Assembly: GCF_014230145.1 (NCBI RefSeq)
Contig: NZ_JACHVC010000008.1
Location: 218,841 to 282,840 of the forward strand
Direction: 5' to 3'
DNA length: 64,000 nucleotides
Source: Pelagicoccus albus
GTDB taxonomy: Bacteria; Verrucomicrobiota; Verrucomicrobiia; Opitutales; Opitutaceae
Positions 47,537 through 55,593 of this stretch are shown here, piece by piece; position 1 is the first letter of the stretch, and the number at the start of each line of letters is the position of its first letter. The notes beneath the pieces were generated by a model. It was not told the origin of the DNA. It saw only the letters and a list, made by a program, of their open reading frames with translations, and searched no databases. The position numbers and the translations under genes were made by a program.

Positions 47537-48262
47537 GGAATAAGAGATGGAAAATGGGGAGGTAGGAGCGAGCTTGCTCGCGATCTTAAAGCTGTAACAG
47601 ATTGTGTTTTGTTTCTAACCGCTAATGTACGCGAATGTTGATCGGGTTGCGTTGGGTTTTAACCACATAAGGCACAAGATTCACAAAGATGTGGATTTGC
47701 TAATTAGTCCTCTGTGTTCTCTGTGTTTCTTGCGGTTGATAATTTCAGTGCAGGATTTTGATTCAGTTGTGTATTTGTTTCTAACCGCTAAGGGCCGCTA
47801 ATGTACGCGAATGGATTTTTATTAATGTTAATATCGTTCTGATGAACGATCCTGCCTCAGCTTGCTGAGATCATGCCGCCGCAGGCGATCCAGCGACGTA
47901 GTCGCGATGTTAATATTTTTGATCAGGTTGTGTTTTTGTTTAACCACATAAGGCACAAAATTCACAAAGGATGTTTATTCTGTATTCTCTTTTCTGTGTC
48001 TTCTGTGCTTCTTGTGGTTAATAATTTAAGTGCAGGATTTTGATTCAGTTGTGTATTTGTTTCTAACCGCTAATGGCCGCTGATGTACGCGAATGTTGAT
48101 CGGGTTGTGGGGGGGATTAACCACATAAGGCACAAAATTCACAAAGGATGTTTATTCTGTATTCTCTTTTCTGTGTCTTCTGTGCTTGGGCTCTTGTGGT
48201 CATGTCGCTTCGCTCGGCAGTGCGGTTAACTTACTTCGCGACCAAGGTCGCTCCTACTGGTT
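47537..48262. repeat. Interspersed-repeat mosaic between OPX copy 2 and BY-kinase copy 3
   Basis: No gene. R2 47561-47584 (25 bases before the kinase start); R3 47616-47638; R1 47659-47755; R3 47781-47813; R4 47850-47912; R1 47940-48038; R3 48063-48095; R1 48117-48202; inverted R2 48233-48257, six bases from the OPX stop codon. Confidence 0.86.
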
Positions 48263-48850
48263 TTAGAATAGTTTCTCGGGGATTATGACCACGTCGTTGT
48301 TTTGCATGATCAGGTTAGCGGCTTGGTTTTGATCGTCCTTCTGTGAGAGGTCGATGACTGTGACCTTGGTATCACCCTTTGCGCTACGGCGATGCAGCTC
48401 GATGCGTTTTTCATTGCCCCCCGCTGCGATATCGCCTGCGGCGGTAATGACGTCGATCAGAGTGAATTCCTCTTCCGGCGGGATGACCACGAAGCCGGGA
48501 CGATTGACTTTGCCACGCACACGGACGCGTCGTTGGGCGTATTCGGTGATTTGGATGCTCACCTGCGGATTTACGAAATAGTCGGCGTCGTAGAGAGCGT
48601 AGAGTTCGCTCTGCAGGTCCGGCAGGGTTTTGCCACCCACCTTGATCAAGCCAATCAAGGGAAACTGTACCGAGCCATCGGCGGAGATGCGCGACTCCAG
48701 GGCCATATCCGGCTCTTGGAAGATGCGCATGGCGATGGTGTCGCCTGGCTTGAGCTGGTAATTTTCATCACCGCTCTGGGCGATGGCTTTCCCGCACAGT
48801 AACAGGAGCAGGGAGAAGCTAAGAAGTTTGATCAAGGGTTTGGATTTCAT
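48263..48850 (-). CDS. Short OPX polysaccharide export protein (Poly_export + SLBB), copy 2
   Basis: 195 residues from the ATG at 48850. The longer open frame to 49087 runs into repeat DNA and is rejected; the ATG at 48850 begins a proper signal peptide (MKSKPLIKLLSFS... ending AIAQ). Domains: Poly_export (YQLKPGDTIAMRIFQEPDM to EYAQRRVRVRGKVNRPG) and SLBB ending DVVIIPEKLF. No C-terminal pore helix and no lipobox. Probably needs a separate outer-membrane porin; the beta-barrel gene next upstream in the same direction is the candidate. Closely similar to the OPX at 14.6 kb. Confidence 0.92.
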   Translation of the reverse strand: MKSKPLIKLLSFSLLLLLCGKAIAQSGDENYQLKPGDTIAMRIFQEPDMALESRISADGSVQFPLIGLIKVGGKTLPDLQSELYALYDADYFVNPQVSIQITEYAQRRVRVRGKVNRPGFVVIPPEEEFTLIDVITAAGDIAAGGNEKRIELHRRSAKGDTKVTVIDLSQKDDQNQAANLIMQNNDVVIIPEKLF

Positions 48851-49515
48851 GGAAAATTTTTTTAACCGCTGAGGTAGGAGCGAGCTTGCTCGCGATTTGT
48901 GGAGAGGGCCAAGGCTGTGTTTTGTTTTAACCACATAAGGCACAAAATTCACAAAGGATGTTGGTTTGTTTTCAAGAGTTCTGTGTCTTCTGTGCTTCTT
49001 GTGGTCATCAATTTCAGTGCAGGACTGTCTATCTGATTCTCTGTAGGAGCGAGCTTGCTCGCGATTCGGATGGTCGGATTTGGACATGCCTCAGCTCTGC
49101 TGAGATATTGCCGCCGGAGGCGATCCAGCGACGTAGTCGCGATGTTAAACTTTTTAGGTTCTGGTTGTGTTGTTAGCCACGAAAAGGCACGAAAGGATCT
49201 GGTTGTATCTGCCTCCCAAAAGTCGGCTTTTTGATTCACGTCGGAGTTATAGCTCCGATCCTTCATCGGGTAGATTTTTCGTGCATTTTTGTGGCCAATA
49301 ATTTCAGTGCAGGATTTTGATACGGTTGTGTGTTTGTTGAACCACATAAGGCACAGAAATCACAAAAATTGAGTGCGGAGTATTTCTTCCTTATGTGTCC
49401 CTTGTGCTTCTGGGCTCTTGTGGTCATGTCGCTTAGCTCGGCAGTGTGGTTTTCTTCATTTCGCGAGCAAGGTCGCTCCTACCGTTTCAGCATGATCTGA
49501 GCCAGCGGTTATCGC
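48851..49515. repeat. Interspersed-repeat mosaic between beta-barrel and OPX copy 2
   Basis: No gene. Truncated R3 48862-48872 fused to R2 48873-48896 (23 bases before the OPX start); R1 48927-49022; R2 49042-49065; R4 49086-49146; long R1 variant 49172-49315 containing R5 (about 49209-49270); R1 49340-49430; inverted R2 49459-49482, 34 bases from the beta-barrel stop codon. Confidence 0.86.
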
Positions 49516-50688
49516 TTAGAAGCGCCAGCCGGTAGTCCAGTTGAAGACGAGGTTTTTGTAGTCGTAGCCAACGATGTTGGAGTTGTTTTGCTCGTGGCTA
49601 AGCGACATGGAAGAGAAGAGCTGCGAGTCAGTTGGCATGTAGTCCAAAGCGGCGGTAAGGCGGTTCACCTTGTCCTTTCGCTCCGAGATATCGAAGTCCT
49701 CCTTCATGTGAGAAACAGAGGTCCGAGCACTCAGCTTGGTGGAGATTCTCCAAGCCGCGGTCAGGGCGATATCCTCGCGCAGGACCGAATCGTTGATGCC
49801 GGTCGCATAGGTGTCCCGCTCCGTGGAAAGGCTGATCCGGGCGTCTGGGGTGGCTTGCCAGTTGATTCGGCCGGATACGAAAAGCTCTCCATCGGCGGAG
49901 CTTGTCAGTTCCGATCCTTGTACGTCCAGAATACCCACTTTCAAGTCAGCCGTCAGCTTACTGCTGAGTTCCCCTTCTAGGGCTAGGTGCCAGGCGAGGT
50001 CGTTGGGTTGATCGTAGTTTTCCTGGGAGCGCTCGCGGTAGCGAACCCCGCCACCGAGCTCCATTTTTTCGGTCAACTGATAGTAGAAGCGAACTGGCAG
50101 GGAGAAACTCTCCCAGTCGCTGTAGTTGAACTCCTCTGTATCGTCGAAGGATCGCTTGTAGTAGCTGAAGCCACCGTTCAGGCGCGTACGCGGACTGTAG
50201 CGATAACTGCCATCCCAGTTCGCGGAGCTGCGGCTGCTATCGGGGGTTCCGGAGCTAAAACGGGTGTGGTGTTCAGGAAGGGAGATTTCCTGGGTCTCCG
50301 CATTGAAGTTCCAGCGGCTTTTGCTGCCCTTGAAGCTCGCTTTGAACTCCATGTGGAAATCCTCCGCATTCAGTTCCGAAATCGATTCAAAGCGACGCAT
50401 GATAACGCCGGCCTCGCCGGACAAGCGGTAGACGCTTTGGTCATCACCCATCTCCAATACCGCGGTGGGATCGAGGATGAAGGCGAGGGAGTCCTCAACG
50501 GGGAATAGCGCTTCTAGTGCCTCATCCCGCAGGTAGGGGTTGGAGTAGTAGGCTAGGGCACCGATCGCTTCGAAGCGAAGGGTGGCTTCGCCGATATCGA
50601 GGCTTTGGGCCGAGGCGGCAGAGTTGAAATGAAGAGCAGCGGCCAATGAAGCCGTGGTGACTGACTTTACGATAGAGGAATCCCGCAT
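49516..50688 (-). CDS. Outer-membrane beta-barrel protein of the polysaccharide locus
   Basis: 390 residues. Signal peptide (about 1-28, ASAQ), then alternating hydrophobic/polar strands such as RLNGGFSYYKRSF, KMELGGGVRYRERS and ARISLSTERDTYA, ending in Phe (TTGWRF), the BAM recognition mark. Length suits an outer-membrane barrel of about 16-18 strands. It is first in a minus-strand series of barrel, short OPX, then BY-kinase. In Myxococcus, short OPX proteins work with integral barrels (WzpX/S/B) instead of a Wza pore; this gene may be an analog. Exosortase loci also carry an outer-membrane protein of this size. Exact family not identified. Confidence 0.8.
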   Translation of the reverse strand: MRDSSIVKSVTTASLAAALHFNSAASAQSLDIGEATLRFEAIGALAYYSNPYLRDEALEALFPVEDSLAFILDPTAVLEMGDDQSVYRLSGEAGVIMRRFESISELNAEDFHMEFKASFKGSKSRWNFNAETQEISLPEHHTRFSSGTPDSSRSSANWDGSYRYSPRTRLNGGFSYYKRSFDDTEEFNYSDWESFSLPVRFYYQLTEKMELGGGVRYRERSQENYDQPNDLAWHLALEGELSSKLTADLKVGILDVQGSELTSSADGELFVSGRINWQATPDARISLSTERDTYATGINDSVLREDIALTAAWRISTKLSARTSVSHMKEDFDISERKDKVNRLTAALDYMPTDSQLFSSMSLSHEQNNSNIVGYDYKNLVFNWTTGWRF

Positions 50689-51600
50689 GGGCGACTGTCT
50701 AGGTTAGTTCTAGCTTTGATAGCAAGTTCCAAGCTAGGTAAACGCTTAAGTGCAGGTAACAATCAGGCAAAGCACTAGCGACTACCCGTAAGGGCTAGCG
50801 CTCAAGGCGGTAGGAGCGCGCTTGCTCGCGATTGGGTAGAGCTAGTTTAACCGCTAATGGCCGCCAATGAACACGAATGCTTGGATTGATCGGATTGCGT
50901 TGTGTTCTAACCACACAATGCACAGAACTCACAAAAGACGTGGTTTTGTTATCAGTCCCTATGTGTATCTTGTGCTTCTTGCGGTTAATATTTCCAGTGC
51001 AGGATTTTTGATCGGGTTGCGTGGTCTTTTAACATCGTTCGCTATCGCTCCTTGGATCCGTTCGCTTTTGCTCCCGGGCAATATCCGCTTCGCGGGCAGG
51101 ATTGATATGGTTGTGGCTTAGTTTCAACCGCAAGAGGCTCAATGATCACAAAATGTGGGTTCTACCTTCTGTGACTTGTGTGCGTTGTGTGGTTCTTTTT
51201 TCCAGTGCAGGAGTTTAAAATGCAGGAGCTCGAACTTGCCGCTCTGCAAGAGCGATCATGCCGCCATAGGCGATCCAGCGACGTAGGAGCGATGTTAACT
51301 TACTGGTTTGGTTTTAACATCATTCGCTAACGCTCACTGGATCCGAGCGTTGCTCGGGCATGATCCGCTTCGCGGGTAGGATTGATCAGGTTGTGTTTTG
51401 GTTTTAACCACAAGAGGCACAAGGATCACAAGATGTGGGTTCTATTTTATGTGGCTTGTGTGCGTTCTGTGGTTCTCTCTTCCAGTGCAGGATTATTATC
51501 AGGTTATACTCGAACTTGCCGCTCTAAAAGAGCGATCATGCCGCCGGAGGCGATCCAGCGACATCGTCGCGATGTTAATTCATTTTCCAGTGCTCTGTAT
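50689..51600. repeat. Interspersed-repeat mosaic upstream of the beta-barrel gene
   Basis: No gene. Begins with a non-repeat stretch that probably holds the barrel promoter, including CTACCCGTAAGGGCTAG (50782-50798). Then R2 variant 50811-50834; R3 50847-50879; R1 50908-51005; R4 in reverse 51031-51101; R1 variant 51125-51215; R4 51240-51298; R4 in reverse 51317-51381; R1 51405-51493; R4 51516-51572. No inverted R2 was found at the far end, unlike the other four gaps. Confidence 0.83.
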
Positions 51601-52144
51601 CTGGCGGGCTTATGTATGCTATCAGGGTGGCTGTGGGTAGTGCTTAGGAGGATGTCCGTATTTGAGCGGTTTTAAATACGTACGGGTTTATTTTACACAC
51701 CTGCTGTTTTAAATTGATCATATTTTTAGTCTCGGTGGGTTGTATAAATAAATCTAATAAACCCATTGCTGTTTTGTTATCTAATGAGGTGAATATTAAT
51801 ATTGATGTAGGGAATAGACCCCTATGTTTATTATCCCCTAGGCACCGTTTGTTGCATTCCTGCTCAGGGAAAACACCATGTGTGCGCCGATCGGGTGAAG
51901 TGTTGTTTTCCAGCTTGCTTTCACTGAGTAGCCTTCGCTTAGTCGCTGCCAGTTGTGCATAGGCCCTATTGGTGTAAATGCTTAACTGTTCTTTTGTTGT
52001 TCCCTAGTCCTTTGTTGCGAATCGCTGTGGTGATCAAAATGCTTATCTCTTCGTTGGTTGGCAGATCGCATGCTCTAATTTCGCTGAGAACTTTCGCCTT
52101 CGAAAGATCAACTTTGGTAGTTCAACTCAAATCCATCTCTTCCC
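51601..52144. other. AT-rich non-coding start of the rightward polysaccharide cluster
   Basis: No supportable gene; short frames such as 51714-51962 lack family features. AT-rich throughout. TAGGG-N7-CCCTA lies at 51808-51824 and ATCCCCTAGGCACC at 51833-51846, echoing elements near 9.3, 15.7 and 33.8 kb. Probably the promoter region of the glycosyltransferase cluster. Confidence 0.5.
51808..51846. promoter_or_regulatory. Candidate operator with TAGGG/CCCTA and ATCCCCTAGGC
   Basis: Inverted repeat TAGGG (51808-51812) and CCCTA (51820-51824), followed by ATCCCCTAGGCACC, similar to ACCCCCTTAGGCTG at 15670. It lies about 300 bases before the first small gene of the cluster. Confidence 0.35.
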
Positions 52145-52342
52145 GTGAAATCTAAACTCAGCTTTAAGCTAACTCTATTGTTTGGGGTGGCCTTAGTGCT
52201 ATCCGCTAATGCTTCGGTCGATGCTTTTGGCTCGGCGGGCTCTGATCCAGTCTTGGGGTCTGTCATGAGTCCGCAAGTTCTAGCCTCTGTTTTGGGTCTG
52301 TTCTTGTACGGAATTGTAACTATCGGGAGAGAAAGATCCTAG
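52145..52342 (+). CDS. Small exported protein, possible atypical sorting-tail protein
   Basis: 65 residues from a GTG. An N-terminal signal peptide (LTLLFGVALVLSANASVDA), a short Gly/Ser linker, then MSPQVLASVLGLFLYGIVTIGRERS, which has the plan of an exosortase tail (polar motif, hydrophobic helix, basic end) without the PEP triplet. It is 34 bases before the first glycosyltransferase, in the same direction. No family recognised. It could be a small membrane protein or a minimal exosortase substrate. Start codon and reality are uncertain. Confidence 0.5.
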   Translation: MKSKLSFKLTLLFGVALVLSANASVDAFGSAGSDPVLGSVMSPQVLASVLGLFLYGIVTIGRERS

Positions 52343-52376
52343 CGGCGGTTGTCTGTTTCTCCATTATTGTATTGCA

Positions 52377-53276
52377 ATGAAAAACTCCACAGCTCACTCC
52401 GACACCTATTTTGATGGGTCAGATACTCCCTTTTGTGATACCACGAAGATATCGGTCGTAATAGTCAATTATTTCAAGGGTAATCAAGTGGTCGAATGCG
52501 TGGGATCATTACGAAAGCAGTCTATATCTCATTGCTTTGAGTATGTAGTTTTAGACAATTCGGTTTCACAGTCTGAAAAAGAAGTTCTGCTTCAAGGTTT
52601 AGGGAGTGATGTTAAGACTATATTTCCGTGCAGAAATTTAGGATACAGCAAAGGGGTCAACGCAGCTGTAAAATGCTGTAGAACTCCGAGTCATGTACTC
52701 TTAGTAAACCCAGATATAGTCGTGCCGAGTGAGCAGGCGATCGAAACCATGCTTACTGAGATGTTAGGGGATGACCGGATTGGTGTCTTAGGAACACTCC
52801 AGCGTAATCCGAATGGGGAGGTCGTGGAGGTTGCGAGGCGATTCCCTAGTTTTCACAAGCTTTTTGCTAGAAGGTTGTTTCCTGGTTCCTACATGGATTC
52901 CCATTTGTTAGAGCCCCTTTTGGGGGAGAATCCTATTGATCGAGTCGAGGTTGATTGGGTTCAATCATCGTTTACTTTAGTAAGGGACTCCCTATGGCAC
53001 GGAGTCGGCGGTCTAAATGAAAGGTATTACATCTTCATGGCGGACGTCGATTTAGGGAAGAGAGCAGTGGATAGCGGTTATAAAGTCGTGGTTACCTCGT
53101 CTGTAATTGTTTTTGCAGATGGGCTTAGGGCGAGTCGGGGCGGAATTAAGTCAATTTTTAAGAGTCGTGCACTGCGTGTTCATGTTCTCGATGCTGTTAA
53201 GTACTTTGTTAGCGCATGGATTCCCGAGAGGATTTGTGAAAGAAGGACGTCATTAGTGGTGTCCCAAAATTCCTGA
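52377..53276 (+). CDS. Family 2 glycosyltransferase, rhamnosyltransferase-like
   Basis: 299 residues. ISVVIVNYFKGNQVVECVGSL, NLGYSKGVNAAV and HVLLVNPDIVVPS are the N-[LM]-G-[YF]-x2-G-x-N and NPD signatures of dTDP-rhamnosyltransferases such as WbbL/RfbF. This agrees with rhamnose-precursor genes at 61.2-64 kb. Cytoplasmic, acting on lipid-linked intermediates. It opens the AT-rich cluster; codons such as TTA, AGG and ATA are frequent compared with genes left of 50 kb. Confidence 0.9.
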   Translation: MKNSTAHSDTYFDGSDTPFCDTTKISVVIVNYFKGNQVVECVGSLRKQSISHCFEYVVLDNSVSQSEKEVLLQGLGSDVKTIFPCRNLGYSKGVNAAVKCCRTPSHVLLVNPDIVVPSEQAIETMLTEMLGDDRIGVLGTLQRNPNGEVVEVARRFPSFHKLFARRLFPGSYMDSHLLEPLLGENPIDRVEVDWVQSSFTLVRDSLWHGVGGLNERYYIFMADVDLGKRAVDSGYKVVVTSSVIVFADGLRASRGGIKSIFKSRALRVHVLDAVKYFVSAWIPERICERRTSLVVSQNS

Positions 53277-53353
53277 GGCTTTGTATATTTCATTAACAAT
53301 CTAGATTGTTCGCTTCGCCTCGTCTCTTTTGCTGTTATTGATGCAGGGTTTCT

Positions 53354-54601
53354 ATGCATTTAATGAACAAAAAAATCATTTTGATGAATGCGGGGTCTTT
53401 GTGGATCTTGCAAGGGGTCAATTATTTAGCTCCTTTTCTGGTGATTCCACATTTGGTTCGGGTGTTGGGGTTGGACTTATATGGAGACTACCTGTTCCTG
53501 GTCAATGTAGCGGCGTATGTTTTGGTGCTGGTTGATTTTGGCCTAGTAAATGTATTGACTCGAGAGATCTCCGTTTCGCGGGCTGACAAAGAGCGAATTA
53601 AATTCGTCTTTACGTCTGTATTGATTTGGAAAATTCTTTTGGCCTGCGTTGGGAGTATATTGTTCATCGCGTGTGTTCAATTGCTTGGGATACGTTCTTC
53701 TGTCGGTTTTTCCTTGGGGGTTTATTTTTCGGTGGTTGGTATTACTTTCTTACCGGTTTGGTTTTTTCAGGGACTTGAAAAGATGATATATGTAACTGTC
53801 TTTTCGGTGCTTTCTAGAGTCATATTTACCGGAGCTGTGTTTTTATTTGTTCGTGATCCTAGCGACTACAGTGTTTTACCTTTTCTTGGTGTAGTAGGGG
53901 TTATAGTCTCTGTCACATGCTCGTTCCTTTTGGCCTCTAGGTATTTTGGGGGAGCGAGTTGCAAGGTAAATTTGCGAAATAGCATTACTTTTTGCGGCAG
54001 ACTTGGGTGGAAGATGTTTTTATCATCAGCATTTTGCGGTGTTTACTTGGTTTCAATGTCCGTAGCACTCCAGTTGTATCGATCTTCTGAGGAAGTCGCA
54101 GTCTTCACTGTTATGGACCGTGTTATCCGGGCTGTTGGTTTTTTCTTGATGCCTATCAATAGTGCTCTCTTTCCTGTTTTTTCACGTTCGCTTGGTCGGG
54201 GAGTTGTTGGCAAGACAGATCGTGTTGCTCTGTTTACTGCGGTTTCTGGGTTCGTGATGATGCTTGTGTGTGGTTTGATTTATTTTCTGTCGGATTGGTT
54301 GTGTTTTGTTCTATTCGATAAATCGAGCGACGAAGTCGTTGTGTTGTTTCGCTGGATGTTGCTGGTCCCTGTTTTTGTAACTGTAGCACGATCTCTTTCT
54401 TTGAATTATTTTTTAGTCCGATCAAAAGAGACCTTCTTGATGGTTCTTTATTTGTTTAGTGCTTTGTTAGCTGTGTTGTTGGGCTGTTTTATTGTGCCAG
54501 ATTACGGACTCGTTGGAGCAGTTACCAGTGTGATTGTGGTGGAATTGTTTGGGGTATTTGTATTAGCTTTTGTATTTATATATGTTAGAAGAAAACCATA
54601 A
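53354..54601 (+). CDS. Wzx-type oligosaccharide flippase
   Basis: 415 residues, about twelve hydrophobic helices. The entry segment MNAGSLWILQGVNYLAPFLVIPHLVRVLGLDLYG is characteristic of Wzx/RfbX flippases, including the PHLVRVLG motif. It should export the repeat unit made by this cluster. It differs from the flippase at 23 kb, so the window encodes two Wzx-type systems. The 3' end overlaps the next glycosyltransferase by 20 bases. Confidence 0.92.
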   Translation: MHLMNKKIILMNAGSLWILQGVNYLAPFLVIPHLVRVLGLDLYGDYLFLVNVAAYVLVLVDFGLVNVLTREISVSRADKERIKFVFTSVLIWKILLACVGSILFIACVQLLGIRSSVGFSLGVYFSVVGITFLPVWFFQGLEKMIYVTVFSVLSRVIFTGAVFLFVRDPSDYSVLPFLGVVGVIVSVTCSFLLASRYFGGASCKVNLRNSITFCGRLGWKMFLSSAFCGVYLVSMSVALQLYRSSEEVAVFTVMDRVIRAVGFFLMPINSALFPVFSRSLGRGVVGKTDRVALFTAVSGFVMMLVCGLIYFLSDWLCFVLFDKSSDEVVVLFRWMLLVPVFVTVARSLSLNYFLVRSKETFLMVLYLFSALLAVLLGCFIVPDYGLVGAVTSVIVVELFGVFVLAFVFIYVRRKP

Positions 54602-55589
54602 TTATGTGACGGTTGTCACTGTGACTTACGGTAATAGGGTCCATTTGTTAGAGCAGGTGGTGGATTCTTGTTACGTTGAGGGCGTGGATCGCATAATTAT
54701 TGTAGCTAATGGCGTTACTGATGACGTAGTGACTGTACTGGACAAGTTGGTAGGTAAGTCTCGCGTTCCTGTACGTTTGGAGTTGCTAGAGGAAAACATA
54801 GGGTCAGCTGGTGGTTTTAGTAAGGGATTGCGGATCTTTTCAGATGAAGTTGGCGAAGGGTGTGTCTGGTTGTTGGATGACGATAATGTTCCTGCTTGCG
54901 GAAGTCTTTCTGAGTTAAAGGCTTTCGGTCGAAAATTGGCTGGATTGGATGGTGGATCTGAGTGCTCAGCCCTGCTCAGTTACAGGCCGGATAGGCAGAT
55001 GTACGCTCAGGCTGTTTTGGAAGGGGATGAGTCGATAGTTATAGGGCCTGTTGATGGCTTTTTGGGGTTCTCGATATTTGATAGGCTCAAGTATTCGAAA
55101 AGGCATCTCGATTTATCGAAGTTCGATGGAAATGGTAGCGTCGCAGTCGCGCCATATGGTGGGCTTTTCTTGACTTGCTCCTCGCTTAATCGAGTTGGCT
55201 TACCGGACGAAAGGTTTTATCTTTACGTTGATGATCATGAGTGGACATACAGGCTACGAAAGCTTGGTAAGATACTGCTTGTTGGTTCTAGTCGGGTAGA
55301 AGACGTTGAGCAGTCGTGGAACGTTCATGAGGAGAATTGGAATTTTGTTAAAAGGCTCTCTAAGGCACCTGCTTTTCGTCTCTATTACAGTACTCGCAAT
55401 AGGGTTTATTTTGAGTTGAACTTCCTTGTGAATAGCCGGGTTCGGTATTACTTGAATGTTATTTGTGTTAGCATGCTGTTTGTTGCGTACTCCGTTTTGC
55501 GTCCTCGGTTATTGACTGTTTGGTTTTCAGCGTTAAAGGATGGCTTTGAGGGAAACCTTGGCGTTAGTAGGATGAAATTGGGAGATTGA
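54582..55589 (+). CDS. Family 2 glycosyltransferase (GlfT-like)
   Basis: 335 residues from the ATG at 54582, overlapping the flippase stop by 20 bases. Features are TVVTVTYGNRVHLLEQVV, ENIGSAGGFSKGL, and CVWLLDDDNVPACG, the D-D-D metal site as in galactofuranosyl- and rhamnosyl-type GT2 enzymes. DDHEWTYRL resembles the acceptor motif D-[DE]-x-E. The C-terminus carries a hydrophobic segment near 285-305. Donor not determined. Confidence 0.9.
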   Translation: MLEENHNYVTVVTVTYGNRVHLLEQVVDSCYVEGVDRIIIVANGVTDDVVTVLDKLVGKSRVPVRLELLEENIGSAGGFSKGLRIFSDEVGEGCVWLLDDDNVPACGSLSELKAFGRKLAGLDGGSECSALLSYRPDRQMYAQAVLEGDESIVIGPVDGFLGFSIFDRLKYSKRHLDLSKFDGNGSVAVAPYGGLFLTCSSLNRVGLPDERFYLYVDDHEWTYRLRKLGKILLVGSSRVEDVEQSWNVHEENWNFVKRLSKAPAFRLYYSTRNRVYFELNFLVNSRVRYYLNVICVSMLFVAYSVLRPRLLTVWFSALKDGFEGNLGVSRMKLGD

Positions 55590-55593
55590 TATC

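Noticed and set aside
48851..49087. N-terminal extension of OPX copy 2
   Set aside because: The extension is translated from R1, R2 and R3 repeat DNA, while the ATG at 48850 starts a normal signal peptide.
39674..51600. CRISPR array
   Set aside because: The repeats differ in length, family and orientation and have no regular spacers; no cas genes are present.
51714..51962. 82-codon open frame before the right cluster
   Set aside because: No signal, domain or ribosome site; Cys/Ser-rich random-looking product covering the probable regulatory elements.
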